A stretch of 31,771 nucleotides of DNA, taken from Oppiella nova (lineage: Eukaryota > Arthropoda > Arachnida > Sarcoptiformes > Oppiidae). The DNA lies in contig CAJPVJ010000219.1 of NCBI GenBank assembly GCA_905397405.1, forward strand, positions 1 through 31,771, in the 5' to 3' direction. The first letter of the stretch is position 1, and every line of letters starts with the position of its first letter. A program made the translations under genes and the position numbers. Positions 1 through 11,064 of the stretch are shown in pieces. The notes beneath the pieces are model-generated. The model was not told where the DNA came from. It was given only the letters and a program-made list of their open reading frames with translations, and did no database searches.

Positions 1-315
1 AAAAGTACTGTATATGTGAAAATGTTAAATGACTTGACTTTTCATCATTTAAATTGAATTTCAACAACAAAATGAAAATCATATAAAATTCGGAGAGAAG
101 AGGGCATAAGTATTAGATATTATAATCAACAACACATTTATTGTCGTTAACAATAATGAATGCAATAAATAATAAGCTCTGACTCCACAATATTTTTCCT
201 TTTGACAGACAAATACATTGAGAAAATATTGGCAAAAAAAGTTAATAAAACACAGAAAAGCGTTTTTGGGAAAAGCAGGTGTGCTTAAGACAAAAACGCA
301 TATTTGACTCAATGA

Positions 316-362
<47 letters not shown>

Positions 363-2188
363 ACAAATATTGAAAAAATGCAAAATAGCTTCAGTGACTT
401 AAATAGTAGCGTAAAAGTGGACAATAAATTGCAAATTCATGCAATTGTTTTGAAGTGAACTAATATTTTATGAATTTAAAGGTCTATACAATTATAAGAC
501 TTACTTAAGACTAACGAAGAAAACACATATAAAGTATAAATCATTTATAAATTAAATTCTAATAGAGATTTGTTGTGTTCTACAGATTATCAATCACATA
601 TACAGGTAATAGTAACGTTATTTAATAATATACACTGTTATTTTATACTTATTTGTACTATAAATATACGACTTTATATAATAATAACTATAAAATAGTA
701 ACTATTTTCTATTTCATACAAATGCAATCAATTTTTGACAATAAAAAAGAAAATAATGTAAGAATTCATTAATAACATGAAAACATAAGTTCATTATTGC
801 TATTATTTTACAGCAATTTCTATAATATCTTTTTGAAAATATAAAATAAAATTCTAACTTATACATTTTATTTCTATTTCATTTGTTTCAAACATGTATT
901 TAAAAAAATTGAAAAATCGATCCGAAATGACATTAGAGAGTGAGAGTAATGCTATAAAACATTGGTTTAAAAAAATATAATATTTAATATAATATAATAA
1001 TATTGAAAAGTTTTGAAAGTTAGTCAAAGAAGGAAACAGGTGTTTGCAAATACATGAATGTTTTTCTCTCATTTTCATATCATTTTTACCATTTCTAATG
1101 AAAAGTGCTGTAAAATTGCATTACTGTATAATGTATTAAAAAACTATTAATAAAACAGTTGAACAATTTAGAGGAGAAATACAACACAAAAAGAATGACT
1201 ACTAATTACTTTTGGGTCAAAGTTTTAATGTTTTATACAATATATTAGCTTTGAATGTGTTGTATAGTTTGAAAAATTTTACATAATTCTCCTGTTGTCA
1301 GAGCAGCTGATATAATACTATATGAATATATCATCAGAAACTTACTAAATATACTATACATGTAACATGTTACTATAATATACGGTACGCTACACCAGTG
1401 CTATACACCATTTGAATGCTGCTTTAAACACACAGTGTTTACTAAAAATGCGCTAAATTTTCATCGATATTTAACTGTACATTACCTTACTGATATATGC
1501 ATACGATTCTAGTGAACTGTACACTACATTATATCAAATATTAAATATATATGAGTTTAGATAATAAAATATGTGTAGAGAAAAAATATAGTCTGAAAAT
1601 GCATGACTGGGTTTATGGATAATATTGCATATCGAGGAGAGGGACCAAAGGAGAGGTTAGGGAGAGATAAAGAGCACAAATAGACCTGCAATCGAAAACA
1701 TAATTTTTATAATGGGTGGGTCCGAGTCTGACATTTCATTTTTAAATTAAATAACATTAAATACATGTTGCAGTCATTGCAGTGAAGCCTTCAATACAAG
1801 TGGGGATCACTGGAGTTAAGGGCTAATAGTTTTTATACTTTTTAGAGACTAAACACAACATAAAAACAATAATTTATAGCAATGATAGTCAGGAAATTGT
1901 GTGCATATATTAAACGCTTTGCTATTTATATATGAGCTCATATTTAACCTAAAAATTAATCCCTATAATAAAAAATGGTGAAATAATTTATAGATTTTCA
2001 TAAGTGGTGGACGAAGTGGGAAATTAAATTTCAAATTATTAATCAAATATTTATATAGTGTTATATAATTTAATGAATATTTATATTAAGTCAGTTTGAG
2101 AGCAATAAACACATGCGCTATAAGTATAAAATATTTAATTATTTTTAATCTTAAGGACGGAGAGGGAGGGATAGAGAATTGACTCTAT

Positions 2189-2190
<2 letters not shown>
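1..2190. other. AT-rich non-coding stretch
   Basis: No gene is supported. The sequence is AT-rich with many homopolymer runs and AATAAA-like words, as expected by chance at this composition. The open frames on the minus strand at 79-312, 242-424 and 854-1078 are short, rich in Phe, Ile, Leu and Ser, and show no domain or motif. The frame at 242-424 contains a Ser-Leu run that is only the translated GA/CT tract. I see no tRNA, promoter or transposon structure here apart from the microsatellite at 320-360. Confidence 0.7.
320..360 (+). repeat. (GA)n microsatellite
   Basis: An uninterrupted GA dinucleotide tract of about 40 bases. It creates a spurious Ser-Leu repeat in the minus-strand reading frame across it. 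Confidence 0.97.

Positions 2191-2191
<1 letters not shown>

Positions 2192-2221
<30 letters not shown>
2192..2221 (+). repeat. (GA)n microsatellite
   Basis: Pure GA tract of about 30 bases, preceded by imperfect purine-rich sequence (about 2155-2180). It marks the start of the rearranged repeat region that runs to 4885. Confidence 0.95.
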
Positions 2222-2225
<4 letters not shown>

Positions 2226-2759
2226 GTCATGAGGTATGAAATAAGAAGTCATAGATAGTAATGCCTGAATTCAACTAAACATTTATGTTTCGGTCGACAC
2301 AAACGCATCATTAACTTTAACTTTAAGCACAGTATGTATTACTTAGCCTTACATCCAGTGTTGAGGTATAAGAAGTGATTACTAAGTTTATACATATAAC
2401 GCAAATTTCTAGCATCCCTTTATCCAAATGTTGCAACACTTAGAACATAGCCATCATAGGCATAGCATATGTGTGGAGAGCATAAGGAGAGACATATTTG
2501 CCATTTGCCTCGTAGCCAATTGTTGTGCAAATATGATACCTGTTTTGGGTTTAGCTGATTGTGGCCCATAAGCATCAGTGATGCGGATTTCCTCTTATCA
2601 TAAACAGAAATGACAAATGGATACTCAACTCATGTGCATAAGCACTGGTAGTGCGGCTTTCATCCAACACCTCAACACTATTATCACTTATAATCAACAC
2701 TTTGATCGTTTGAACAGAACTCATACTTTTTATAGTCAAATGTATATGAAAAGCAAAAA
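2222..2759. other. Intergenic-type sequence, no gene seen
   Basis: Mixed-complexity sequence somewhat less AT-rich than the first 2 kb. The minus-strand open frame 2575-2829 has no recognisable domain; its N-terminal hydrophobic part is the translation of the repeated block A (2760-2862). I see nothing else I can name. Confidence 0.6.
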
Positions 2760-2856
2760 TAATGAAAACAATAAAAATGTTTAAAAAGATGACAACATTA
2801 TCAACTAAAACAACAACAAAAACTAACAAATAATAGATAGAAGTGAAAGCGTTATT

Positions 2857-2862
<6 letters not shown>
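2760..2862 (-). repeat. Block A, copy 1 (minus strand)
   Basis: About 103 bases whose reverse complement recurs at 3255-3355 and, shortened, at 4663-4757. By eye it is identical to the 3255 copy. On the minus strand it directly follows the GA/CT tract 2863-2895, which is preceded by block B (2896-2966). The local minus-strand order is therefore B, (CT)n, A. The translated open frames across it share the same hydrophobic peptide in all three places simply because the DNA is copied. Confidence 0.93.

Positions 2863-2895
<33 letters not shown>
2863..2895 (+). repeat. (GA)n microsatellite between blocks A and B
   Basis: Pure GA tract of about 33 bases. It separates the inverted blocks A (2760-2862) and B (2896-2966), which lie directly next to each other in the second copy at 3255-3427. 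Confidence 0.97.
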
Positions 2896-2897
<2 letters not shown>

Positions 2898-2966
2898 TAC
2901 CTTTGATACCTGGACTGCATGTGTATTGAGATGTGAATGCACTTCAAAATAGATTGAATACAACAG
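2896..2966 (-). repeat. Block B, copy 1 (minus strand)
   Basis: About 70 bases, the exact reverse complement by eye of 3358-3427. Together with the adjoining GA tract it forms a long inverted repeat with 3358-3461, separated by about 390 bases. Confidence 0.93.
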
Positions 2967-3229
2967 CAGTAGTGATATAAACAAAAACTACACAAACGTA
3001 TGCAGCACTCACTCTGATGTCTATCACACAACTGAAGCCAATTCTGGGCATCAATAATAAGTTGCAGTTTGGGTTCAGCGCGAGAGAGACGCCAGATATG
3101 CGGACGTAATGGCAATAGTGTGTAGCAGTGCTGCAAACATGCACTCCGAGCGGCGCACTAACTCACCACACACTGCCTCCCTGTGCCTAAACACTCTCCA
3201 CTCCACACTCTCCACACCATCTCTCTGTG

Positions 3230-3254
<25 letters not shown>
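3230..3254 (+). repeat. (CT)n microsatellite, left border of A-B copy 2
   Basis: Pure CT tract of about 25 bases immediately before block A copy 2. It is preceded by a short CT/CA-rich stretch (about 3190-3229). Confidence 0.96.
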
Positions 3255-3260
<6 letters not shown>

Positions 3261-3426
3261 AATAACGCTTTCACTTCTATCTATTATTTGTTAGTTTTTG
3301 TTGTTGTTTTAGTTGATAATGTTGTCATCTTTTTAAACATTTTTATTGTTTTCATTACTGTTGTATTCAATCTATTTTGAAGTGCATTCACATCTCAATA
3401 CACATGCAGTCCAGGTATCAAAGGTA

Positions 3427-3427
<1 letters not shown>
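3255..3427 (+). repeat. Composite A-B repeat, copy 2
   Basis: Block A (3255-3357) is joined directly to block B (3358-3427). Both are identical by eye to the inverted copies at 2760-2862 and 2896-2966, but in circularly permuted order and without the CT tract between them. The join lies at about 3357/3358 (catta|ctgtt) and shows essentially no overlap between the two parent sequences. CT tracts flank both ends. The open frame 3183-3380 only reads through this repeat. Confidence 0.93.

Positions 3428-3428
<1 letters not shown>

Positions 3429-3461
<33 letters not shown>
3429..3461 (+). repeat. (CT)n microsatellite, right border of A-B copy 2
   Basis: Pure CT tract of about 33 bases directly after block B copy 2. 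Block B copy 1 has the complementary GA tract in the matching position (2863-2895). Confidence 0.97.
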
Positions 3462-3463
<2 letters not shown>

Positions 3464-3916
3464 CTCTCCAATCGCCGCCGCTTTTGACAAAAATAAAACC
3501 AATTTTTATTTTTCGACTCTAAATAAACACTTTCGACTAAATAGTTTTCAAATTGTTTTCTCGTAAGAGATGACAGAAAAGCATAAAAACACAGCGAATA
3601 GAAAAACATATATCATGTCATAAGTGGATATCAATGTCATCATAAATGCATACAAAAACAAATTAATAAACTTCAAAAAAGTTTTTAATTAGCAAAACGA
3701 GTTTGGGTTTAATTAAAAAAGATGACCAAATATGAAAAACTATGCGTTACTCAAAAAGTGACAAATTGTTTGATAAAGTAATTTATAAGTTGAGTACATA
3801 TTAATTTGCAAATATGTTTACATTTGAAAAATTGATTGCATTTGAAACAACATTGAAATGTGTCGTAAGGACGGCATTGCATGCGAGTATGGATGCGGTG
3901 ATGACCGCTCCCTAGC
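3462..3916. other. AT-rich non-coding stretch
   Basis: A short GC-richer start (about 3462-3485) followed by AT-rich unique sequence. The minus-strand frame 3418-3609 is short and ends in the translated CT tract. No feature is recognised. Confidence 0.6.
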
Positions 3917-4010
3917 AGTGGATGGAAGGCATGGATAGTGTGTTGGTAGGCATGGATGGCATGGTATGGACTGGTGGAGAATGGTATGGTATGGTAGGCA
4001 TCGGTAGCAT
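3917..4010 (+). repeat. ATGG/GGC-rich imperfect minisatellite
   Basis: Irregular repetition of short words built on ATGG, such as ggcatgg, tggatgg and tggtatgg, over about 95 bases. It gives the ATG-initiated frame 3922-4185 its Met-, Gly- and Trp-rich start, so that frame is judged a by-product of the repeat. A similar word (ggcatggatgg) appears once more near 30330. Confidence 0.8.
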
Positions 4011-4041
4011 CACTTGCTTTTTAGCAGTTTGTTGTGTTCTA

Positions 4042-4169
4042 AGAGCTGTCTGTAAGACTGACTGTAAGTGCGAGCATAGGCTGTGCTATACAGTGAAGAA
4101 AACAACACACTCCGAGCATTGCTATATAGAAACCTATACTCCGTTCGCTCTCAGCTCTGACTCTCATCT
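4042..4169 (+). repeat. Block C, copy 1
   Basis: 128 bases repeated directly at 4758-4885 with equal length and about four mismatches by eye, clustered near the start of the unit. It is GC-richer than its surroundings. The flanks on both sides differ between copies, so the duplication is limited to this block. Function unknown. Confidence 0.92.
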
Positions 4170-4627
4170 TTCATATAATGTATAAATTTTATCAAATTAT
4201 TGATTACTTTTAAAAATTGCTAATAAAGTCAAATATAGCCGACAGCGAGCACAATGAAAATATAGTTCACACCACACGACTGACATTTGTGTGAAAAATT
4301 TAAAATTTCGATAATTAAATAGTTTAAAATAAGCATTACTTACATCAGTGTATCTCTGCTCCAGTGAAACATTACTCCCCTTCGCAGCCATTTTTGTGAG
4401 AATGTTTCGAAAGGGAAATAGCCTTTTCGCAAATGGGAGGGCGTTATTGTCAGAGTTACTCATTTCAAATTTTTATGAAAAAATCAATACAAATAGCCAT
4501 TGCTTTTACTTTTCCATTCCTCACCAAAAACACCACTTATTCCACTCGCTCTACACTACCCAACACTCGCACTGCTCTACACTACTGTTATTGCCATCCA
4601 TTGTTCAAAACTTCACCGAAACCTTCA

Positions 4628-4630
<3 letters not shown>
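4170..4630. other. Unique sequence between block C copies
   Basis: AT-rich, then a pyrimidine-rich stretch (about 4500-4625) with a repeated word ctctacactac at about 4549 and 4574. Open frames on both strands (4197-4463 minus, 4348-4812 plus from GTG, 4433-4666 plus) overlap each other and show no domain. I regard none as a gene. Confidence 0.6.

Positions 4631-4662
<32 letters not shown>
4631..4662 (+). repeat. (CT)n microsatellite before block A copy 3
   Basis: Pure CT tract of about 32 bases directly preceding the third copy of block A, as at 3230-3254. Confidence 0.97.
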
Positions 4663-4668
<6 letters not shown>

Positions 4669-4757
4669 AATAACGCTTTCACTTCTATCTATTATTTGTT
4701 AGTTTTTGTTGTTGTTTTAGTTGATAATGTTGTCATCTTTTTAAACATTTTTATTGT
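4663..4757 (+). repeat. Block A, copy 3 (3' truncated)
   Basis: About 95 bases identical by eye to the start of block A copy 2, stopping at about 4757 where block C begins. The repeat (CT)n-A is thus fused to C here, whereas it is fused to B at 3357/3358. Confidence 0.93.
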
Positions 4758-4885
4758 AGAGCTGTCTGTAAGACTGACTGCAAGGCAGAGCATAGGCTGT
4801 GCTATACAGTGAAGAAAACAACACACTCCGAGCATTGCTATATAGAAACCTATACTCCGTTCGCTCTCAGCTCTGACTCTCATCT
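4758..4885 (+). repeat. Block C, copy 2
   Basis: Direct repeat of 4042-4169, 716 bases downstream, with about four base differences. It begins exactly where the truncated block A copy 3 ends. The sequence after 4885 is unrelated to that after 4169. Confidence 0.92.
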
Positions 4886-6018
4886 ATCGCTCACTACTCG
4901 TCGGGAATTCAGTTTTAATTATTTCTTAAATTTTCTTCTTATTATAGTTTAAACTTTTTTCTCTTTGCTTTAATTATAAGACCAAATTATGTTCAGAAGT
5001 AAATGCAGGAAAAAATTAATATACAAATTCCTTTTGATTAATTAATTTTTATACTCGTATTATGATATTATAAACATCTATTCTCTCATAGGTTTAGATC
5101 CAAATAATAATATATTAATAAAAAAGAAAACAAAATTAGAATTAATAAAAGATGAATAAGAAAAGCAAAGTAATGGAGAATATAATAGAGAAATGCATAG
5201 AAAATTGCTTTTTGTATCTCATGTTAAGCCCATCTCTATTTGAATTGGGATTTAAGATAAAGTAAATGTTTAATTGTTTTAATCAAATAAATGCAAGAAA
5301 TAAGATATCGCTTAAGATGTGTCGGAATATTCTGTTCTCAATGCTATGCTATATGAATAGAAATCAGTGCTAAAATGCCGGTAAATTACCTCACATTGGG
5401 TTGCCTTAGGAACTGGAGTACCGACGCTCTCCTACCCTATCCTCTCCTCTATTCATTCAAGTTTTATATGACTTTTTGCGTACAAATAATTTACATAATA
5501 ATGATTTTAACAATCAATTAATCGAAAGCCCAACTCTAGCCTCAAGATCTCCAAGAATTTTGTGTTTAAAAAAGGAGAGAAAAAACTTTTTTTAAACAAA
5601 GAGTTCATTAAAACCTATCTATTAATTAATGATTAGAGAAGTTCGTTGAACCGACTGTTAAGTAGGTTTGCCTGTAGTGTACAACACATGCCTTCACCGC
5701 AATAATGGCGTTACAACTCATACGCCAAGTCTAGAGTCCAGACCAGACTTGCGTACAAACATAGCTGAGACTAAATGATTATTACTTTTCATAATTATAT
5801 ATACTTTTGTGTAAAATATTGTTTTTCAAAAATGCATTTTTTATTCTTTCTTCACCACAAATGTGTGCCATTATTCATGAATAGCTAACCATTTTTGAAT
5901 GCCATTTACTCTTTACATGAATTACAGTTAACAGTAAACTTAAAGGTGAGACTCTATTCATGGAAATAATGCAATAATGTGTTTATTATTGAGTTTAAAG
6001 TGTAAACGAGTTATCAGT
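4886..6018. other. AT-rich non-coding stretch with one hairpin
   Basis: No gene is supported. Sequence complexity rises at about 5390-5450 and 5640-5770, the latter holding the hairpin 5721-5755. I looked for a tRNA B-box-like word and found none convincing. Confidence 0.6.
5721..5755. repeat. Short inverted repeat (possible hairpin)
   Basis: The arm tacgccaagtct (5721-5732) and the arm agacttgcgta (5745-5755) are reverse complements except for one bulged base, around a 12-base loop. It sits in an islet of less AT-rich sequence. No terminator, tRNA or microRNA identity can be claimed from this alone. Confidence 0.7.
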
Positions 6019-6022
6019 TCTC

Positions 6023-6058
<36 letters not shown>

Positions 6059-6059
6059 C

Positions 6060-6092
<33 letters not shown>

Positions 6093-6093
6093 C
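6019..6093 (+). repeat. Interrupted (CT)n microsatellite
   Basis: About 75 bases of CT dinucleotides interrupted by ccc and ttt at about 6032, 6058 and 6066. It is the longest pyrimidine tract in the window. Confidence 0.96.
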
Positions 6094-7055
6094 TGACAAA
6101 TACTTATCAAAGCTTATCATTGAGTTTTCAATTTTATTTCATTTTTTATTTATTTTTCTCTCATTCACTCTCTCCTTATCGCAAATAAAAGTTTTTTGGA
6201 CTTTATTTAAGTCTTTAAGTCGTGCCATAAAAAGGCTAAACACTTGAGAAATAAATATTTTAATTAATTTATTGATTTGAAGCCGGAGTTTTGTCTGCAA
6301 TATTCATTACTTGTGACAACAAAAACACTTTTTTAACAATAATTTATTTATCTTTTATTTGTTTCGTTTATTTTTTTATGATATCAGTGGAAAACGTTTG
6401 AAAAATATTTTCCACTAATTTATGACAAATTTGTTTAAAACTTATTAAATTACTGAAAAATAAAGTTTCATATTTATATAATATTAAAATCTCATTTGAG
6501 TTCAAGGCTTTTAAAAATGCTAATGAAAAATATTGAATTGAATAATGTTTTCATTCAAATCATGCTTTCAGTCAGTCTTTTATACATTTAATCTAATTTT
6601 TGAGATAAAAAATAAAATACAAAATCTTATGATAACTAACTTTTAGTTTCAATGCATACACACAACAAAACTTATGCCATAATAGCTCTCAGATGTCGAC
6701 AAAAAATAATGTAATTTATGATAACGTTTTGATTATTCTCTTTATTATATTTGTTTGTTTCCATACTTTAATGCAAACAAAAGAAAAGTTAATTCAAATT
6801 AATTTTATTACAAATTTCTTTGCAATCATTTGCGAGTATTTTTTAAATGAATCACAAGTTTTTTCAATAATGTTATACAATATAATAACTATTATAATGA
6901 GTATAACTTTCTTTATACACAAGTTTGGCTTTTCTTTTTAATACAATTTTTAAAAGTTCATTAAAAGATTTTTGTCTGAAAATCTTCAGATAATATCTTA
7001 AATTACAAAATATTATTATTTTCTGTGTTATTATTGATAGACTTATGTGTAATAT

Positions 7056-7058
<3 letters not shown>
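6094..7058. other. AT-rich non-coding stretch
   Basis: Very AT-rich with long T and A runs. The plus-strand frame 6693-6941 (82 residues) is hydrophobic, which is expected of T-rich random sequence, and shows no conserved motif, so it is not called as a gene. Confidence 0.6.

Positions 7059-7090
<32 letters not shown>
7059..7090 (+). repeat. (GA)n microsatellite
   Basis: Pure GA tract of about 32 bases in AT-rich sequence. Confidence 0.96.
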
Positions 7091-7093
<3 letters not shown>

Positions 7094-7673
7094 ATTAAAA
7101 ATTTTATAACACTATTAATAGTATAATTCATTTTACATTACATTTTCAAATTAAACCGAAGGCGGACTCAAAACACAAAAACTATACTCTCTTTCGAAGT
7201 CTAAAATGAAAAAATAGTATAATATATAAAAATTGATAAAAAGGGCGTATTTTTAATTTGTGATTCATGTCAGCGAAAACATTAATTTGAAAATTTAGGC
7301 AATAATTCATCGAAAAATCATTTTTCTCGTCTCTCAAAGAACTGATGTTTAGTCGTATTCTTGTATTGCATTCAAAATTTATGCAATACATGAAAACATG
7401 TATTTCTGATTCTTATCTATCTTTATACACAGCTTTTTGTTTGTTATCATCACAACAAAAATGAAAATACTTTAGTAGTATTTATATACAATCTTTCTGA
7501 ACGCTATTTCAAATATAATTTATAAGTTATTCTCAATGTATTCACTATTATATGGCTTTTTATTATTTAAAATATTGTTCACTAAATAATCGGTTGCTAT
7601 TCGTTACCAGAAATGCTTAAATTTTTATAATATACAGATTTAATTGTTTTTGTATTTAATATTTTTAGCAAAT

Positions 7674-7674
<1 letters not shown>
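7091..7674. other. AT-rich non-coding stretch
   Basis: Nothing recognisable. The minus-strand frame 7182-7391 is short and compositionally like neighbouring random frames. Confidence 0.6.

Positions 7675-7723
<49 letters not shown>
7675..7723 (+). repeat. (CT)n microsatellite
   Basis: Pure CT tract of about 49 bases, the longest uninterrupted dinucleotide tract in the window. Confidence 0.97.
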
Positions 7724-7726
<3 letters not shown>

Positions 7727-10557
7727 TTCTGTTCATTATTATTGAAGTAATTTTTTATTATAATAATTGTTTTTCTTTACACAACTATTAGCATTAGTAT
7801 TGCATTTATTGCATAATTTAATAAAATCTAATTTAAATTCTGAGTATCACCTGAGAGACGATTGGTTTAGAGAAATGTTTGCAATTGTTTTGTTAGGTTT
7901 TGTTTAAATAAAAATAAACTTTTTTTACTGTTGCGAACAATAAGAAAATTCTGAACGAAAATTCATAATAAATGAAAAAATATTCATAAATTTTGGGTCA
8001 AATTGAAAACAATTAAACTTTTTCTTGTTTCCTAATGAAATGCACCCAAAAATTCATTTTAAAAAAATTTAATTAAAATTTTCAAAAATTCTTTCTCTGC
8101 CCCGAAGTTGAATACTTTGTATACATATTATATATTATTAATATATTATTTACTCAAAACTTGGTCTCAGAATCCCTTTTTTATGGCTTTTATAATTATA
8201 TATCTGAGAGGTCTAAGTGTTTTGAATTCATTAATTATAATCTACTTTAACCCTCATTTGCTATCATTCACTTGAAATTGATTTTATGAATCGATTCATT
8301 ATAATAAGCCTTTATTATTTTTAAATTATCAAATTCTTTATATACCGGTACATTTAAGACATTTACATGCACTGGCAATGGTAATATATTGGTATCGATT
8401 GATACACTGTTAGTTTAAAATCATTTCAAATCTCATTTAAATGACTTTAAAAACTTTTCATTATTCACGCGATTCATGGAAAATATTTCTAAAAGTTGTT
8501 TTCATAGAAATGTTAAAAAAGCAAACATTTGCAGAGATTATGTGTAATTAAATTTTTTTTGAAGCTATATTTAGACATTTCGTTGAAAACATTTTTTATC
8601 GATTGATTTTTAAAACAAAACAACACAATATTTTCATGAAATAATAGACTTTTAAAAACAATAAAACCAATTATCACTTTATTTGCTTTAAATTGAAAAT
8701 ATTTGATAATAATAACAATCATTTAATAAAATCAAAGCTCATTTTTATTGTAGAATTCTTATAAAACAGATTGAAAATGAGTTTTTAATATTAAATAAAC
8801 ATTTAAAACAAATTTACAACATAATAATGTATTCTTGAAAGCTTTTTTATATAAAACATAATAACTTTTTATTTATATTAGGAATCATATTTTATTTCTT
8901 TTCCATTGAATTGATTCATTGAATGACAAACAAAATTAAAAATAATAAAAACTGAATTCATTGGTTTGTAACGAAAAGATAAAAAAATGTTTTCCATAAA
9001 TTTATTTTCAAGCAATTAAATTAAATATTTATTGTATAAAAAGTAATAGTTTTGTGCATTTATACAAATTATTTCGTTTTGATATCATTATCAAAAAGTC
9101 CAAAGTTTCCATAAAAAGTGCATAAAACACTTTTAACGGCAAATATAGAAAATATTTTAAAACCTATAATAAATACTGAAATCATTTCATTTTAAATGAG
9201 ATAATAAAATATCACTATATTATACAGAAAATTAATTGTATGTTTCATTCAATTAGAGCCGCATTTATTATAACAATATTTTGTTTCACTGCAAACATGT
9301 TTTAATGTTTTAAAAGCAAATATATTCACTCATTTAGTGACTATCCCTTTACTGTATACTTTAAAATTGTTCAAAACCATTTGGCAATAAATATAAATTA
9401 GAAATAAACTTATTTTTGTTTAACTAACGCTATGGCAATTAGTTTGGCCCTCAATTCAAACACTTTAAACAAAATTGTATCAAAAAAAGTTTAAAAATTT
9501 CTATAATTTCAATTAATATTAATGAGTCATTCTTTAGAAACATAGGAAAACTATTTATTTATTATCTTTTTGTTTTTAATTTCATATTTTTCACTCAACT
9601 TTTAGCTATAGATTCTATTCTTGAAATTAGTTTTAAAAGTATATATTTTGTGACAATTTATGACAAAATTGTATCTAATTTGAGAGCAATTTATTCAAGA
9701 ATTTTAAGATTGATGAGAAACATTTTAATTTATTTCTGTTTAATTCAGTAAAAAAGTTTAACTTTTCATTAAGAATTCATCTTTGAGTGTGTTTTGATCA
9801 AATTGTGTTTTATGTAAATTTTTAATTAAAAAACACTTTACTTATGATTCTCTAGAAATTCTTCGTAGACATCGAAAAATCAATCATTAATTAGAAATTA
9901 AAAAAAGTAAAAAACGGCGAAAAGTTTAATAAATGATTATTCGCTTAATTGAGTTCAAAACATAATAAGAAGAATATTGACTGCGATATTGAGATATAAT
10001 TACTTTGTTTAACATTAAACATTACTTTTTTGATTAATTTTACAAAAAAGTGGCATTTTTTGTGCGATGCAAATGTAAAGCAACAAGAAGTTTGTGCCCA
10101 AAAACAAGCAAAACTTATTTTTTATGTAATAATCAGTTTTAATTACACAACCGAATTACCTATTATTTGATTTTATTTTTTAAAATAACTTTTTTCGTCT
10201 CTAATTGAAAATAAGTATAAAAATTATAATTAGTTTTCTTTGGCTGAGGTTTTAGTCATTAATTATTGTTTGAGGTTCCGATAGTAACGACATATTTGTC
10301 AAAACTCCCCAAATATTGAATTTAATCTATCATTAAATGCATTGAAAACTCGAGATTGAGATTATAAAGTGGAGATAAAAAACATTATTTCCCTTCAAGA
10401 ATAAGTCGTTAGTGTTTTTCCTCAGAAATCTGATATATTTTAAAGTTTCCCCGCCTTTTGGCTCTTAAATTGAATTTTCATTTTCTAAACCCAAATATTT
10501 AACGTTTAAATTAGTGTTAATAATAAGAATAGTTTGCATTTTGTTTACTCGTGTGCC
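7724..10557. other. Long AT-rich stretch with nothing recognisable
   Basis: Nearly 3 kb of unique AT-rich sequence without a microsatellite or long repeat that I can see. The minus-strand frame 8513-8722 has no domain. Composition and lack of open frames suit intergenic or intronic DNA. Confidence 0.6.
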
Positions 10558-10599
10558 TCATATGCTAGAGAATAAGTATCATATGCTAGAGAATAAGTG
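10558..10599 (+). repeat. Two tandem copies of a 21-base unit
   Basis: The unit tcatatgctagagaataag plus two more bases occurs twice head to tail, with one mismatch at the last base. It is an isolated two-copy duplication, probably a replication-slippage product. Confidence 0.9.
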
Positions 10600-11064
10600 T
10601 CTTATTATTGGTTTGCAGTGTTTGGGTTTCAACTGAAGAAAATGATTGAATTTGTTATAATTACTTATCAATCAATTATGAATTTGTTGTAATATTTGTA
10701 ATATTCTTATCAAAATTCCGGCGACGCATCCGCTTAAAAGCCAAAGCCTTATTGATTATGAGTTTTAGCTTTTTTGTTGTTTGATCTCAAATTTCTTTTC
10801 TCAAACCGTTTTAATTGGATATTATAATGAGGCCATGCCTTCCATGCCTTTCCACCAAAGAATCAAAATTAACAAAATTCTATCCAATTTTGCGTTTATA
10901 TGCCTTTTGCTGCTTAAAAAAGTTTTTAATTCCATAGAATGAACAAAAATTTAATATAATTAATATGCCTTTCAAAAAATGGTCCGTTTATTGTTCTTTA
11001 ATAACAGCTAATAAATAATAAAAAATCATATCAGGACTCAAACACTACAACACAATGAGAAATG
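10600..11064. other. AT-rich non-coding stretch
   Basis: Unique sequence between the 21-base duplication and the hairpin at 11065. No gene or element is recognised. Confidence 0.6.

Noticed and set aside
3922-4185. Met-Gly-Trp-rich ATG-initiated frame of 87 residues
   Set aside because: The distinctive composition comes from the ATGG minisatellite, and the rest is part of block C.
4348-4812. Longest open frame (154 residues, plus strand)
   Set aside because: It starts at GTG, is a chimera of unique DNA, a CT tract (Ser-Leu run), block A and part of block C, and has no domain.
2575-4812. Shared hydrophobic peptide in several frames, suggesting a small gene family
   Set aside because: The shared peptide is block A read in three copies. 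The similarity is at DNA level and the surrounding sequence differs.
6693-6941. Hydrophobic 82-residue frame resembling a small membrane protein
   Set aside because: T-rich codons give Phe, Ile and Leu by default. No charge pattern, signal or motif stands out from random AT-rich DNA.
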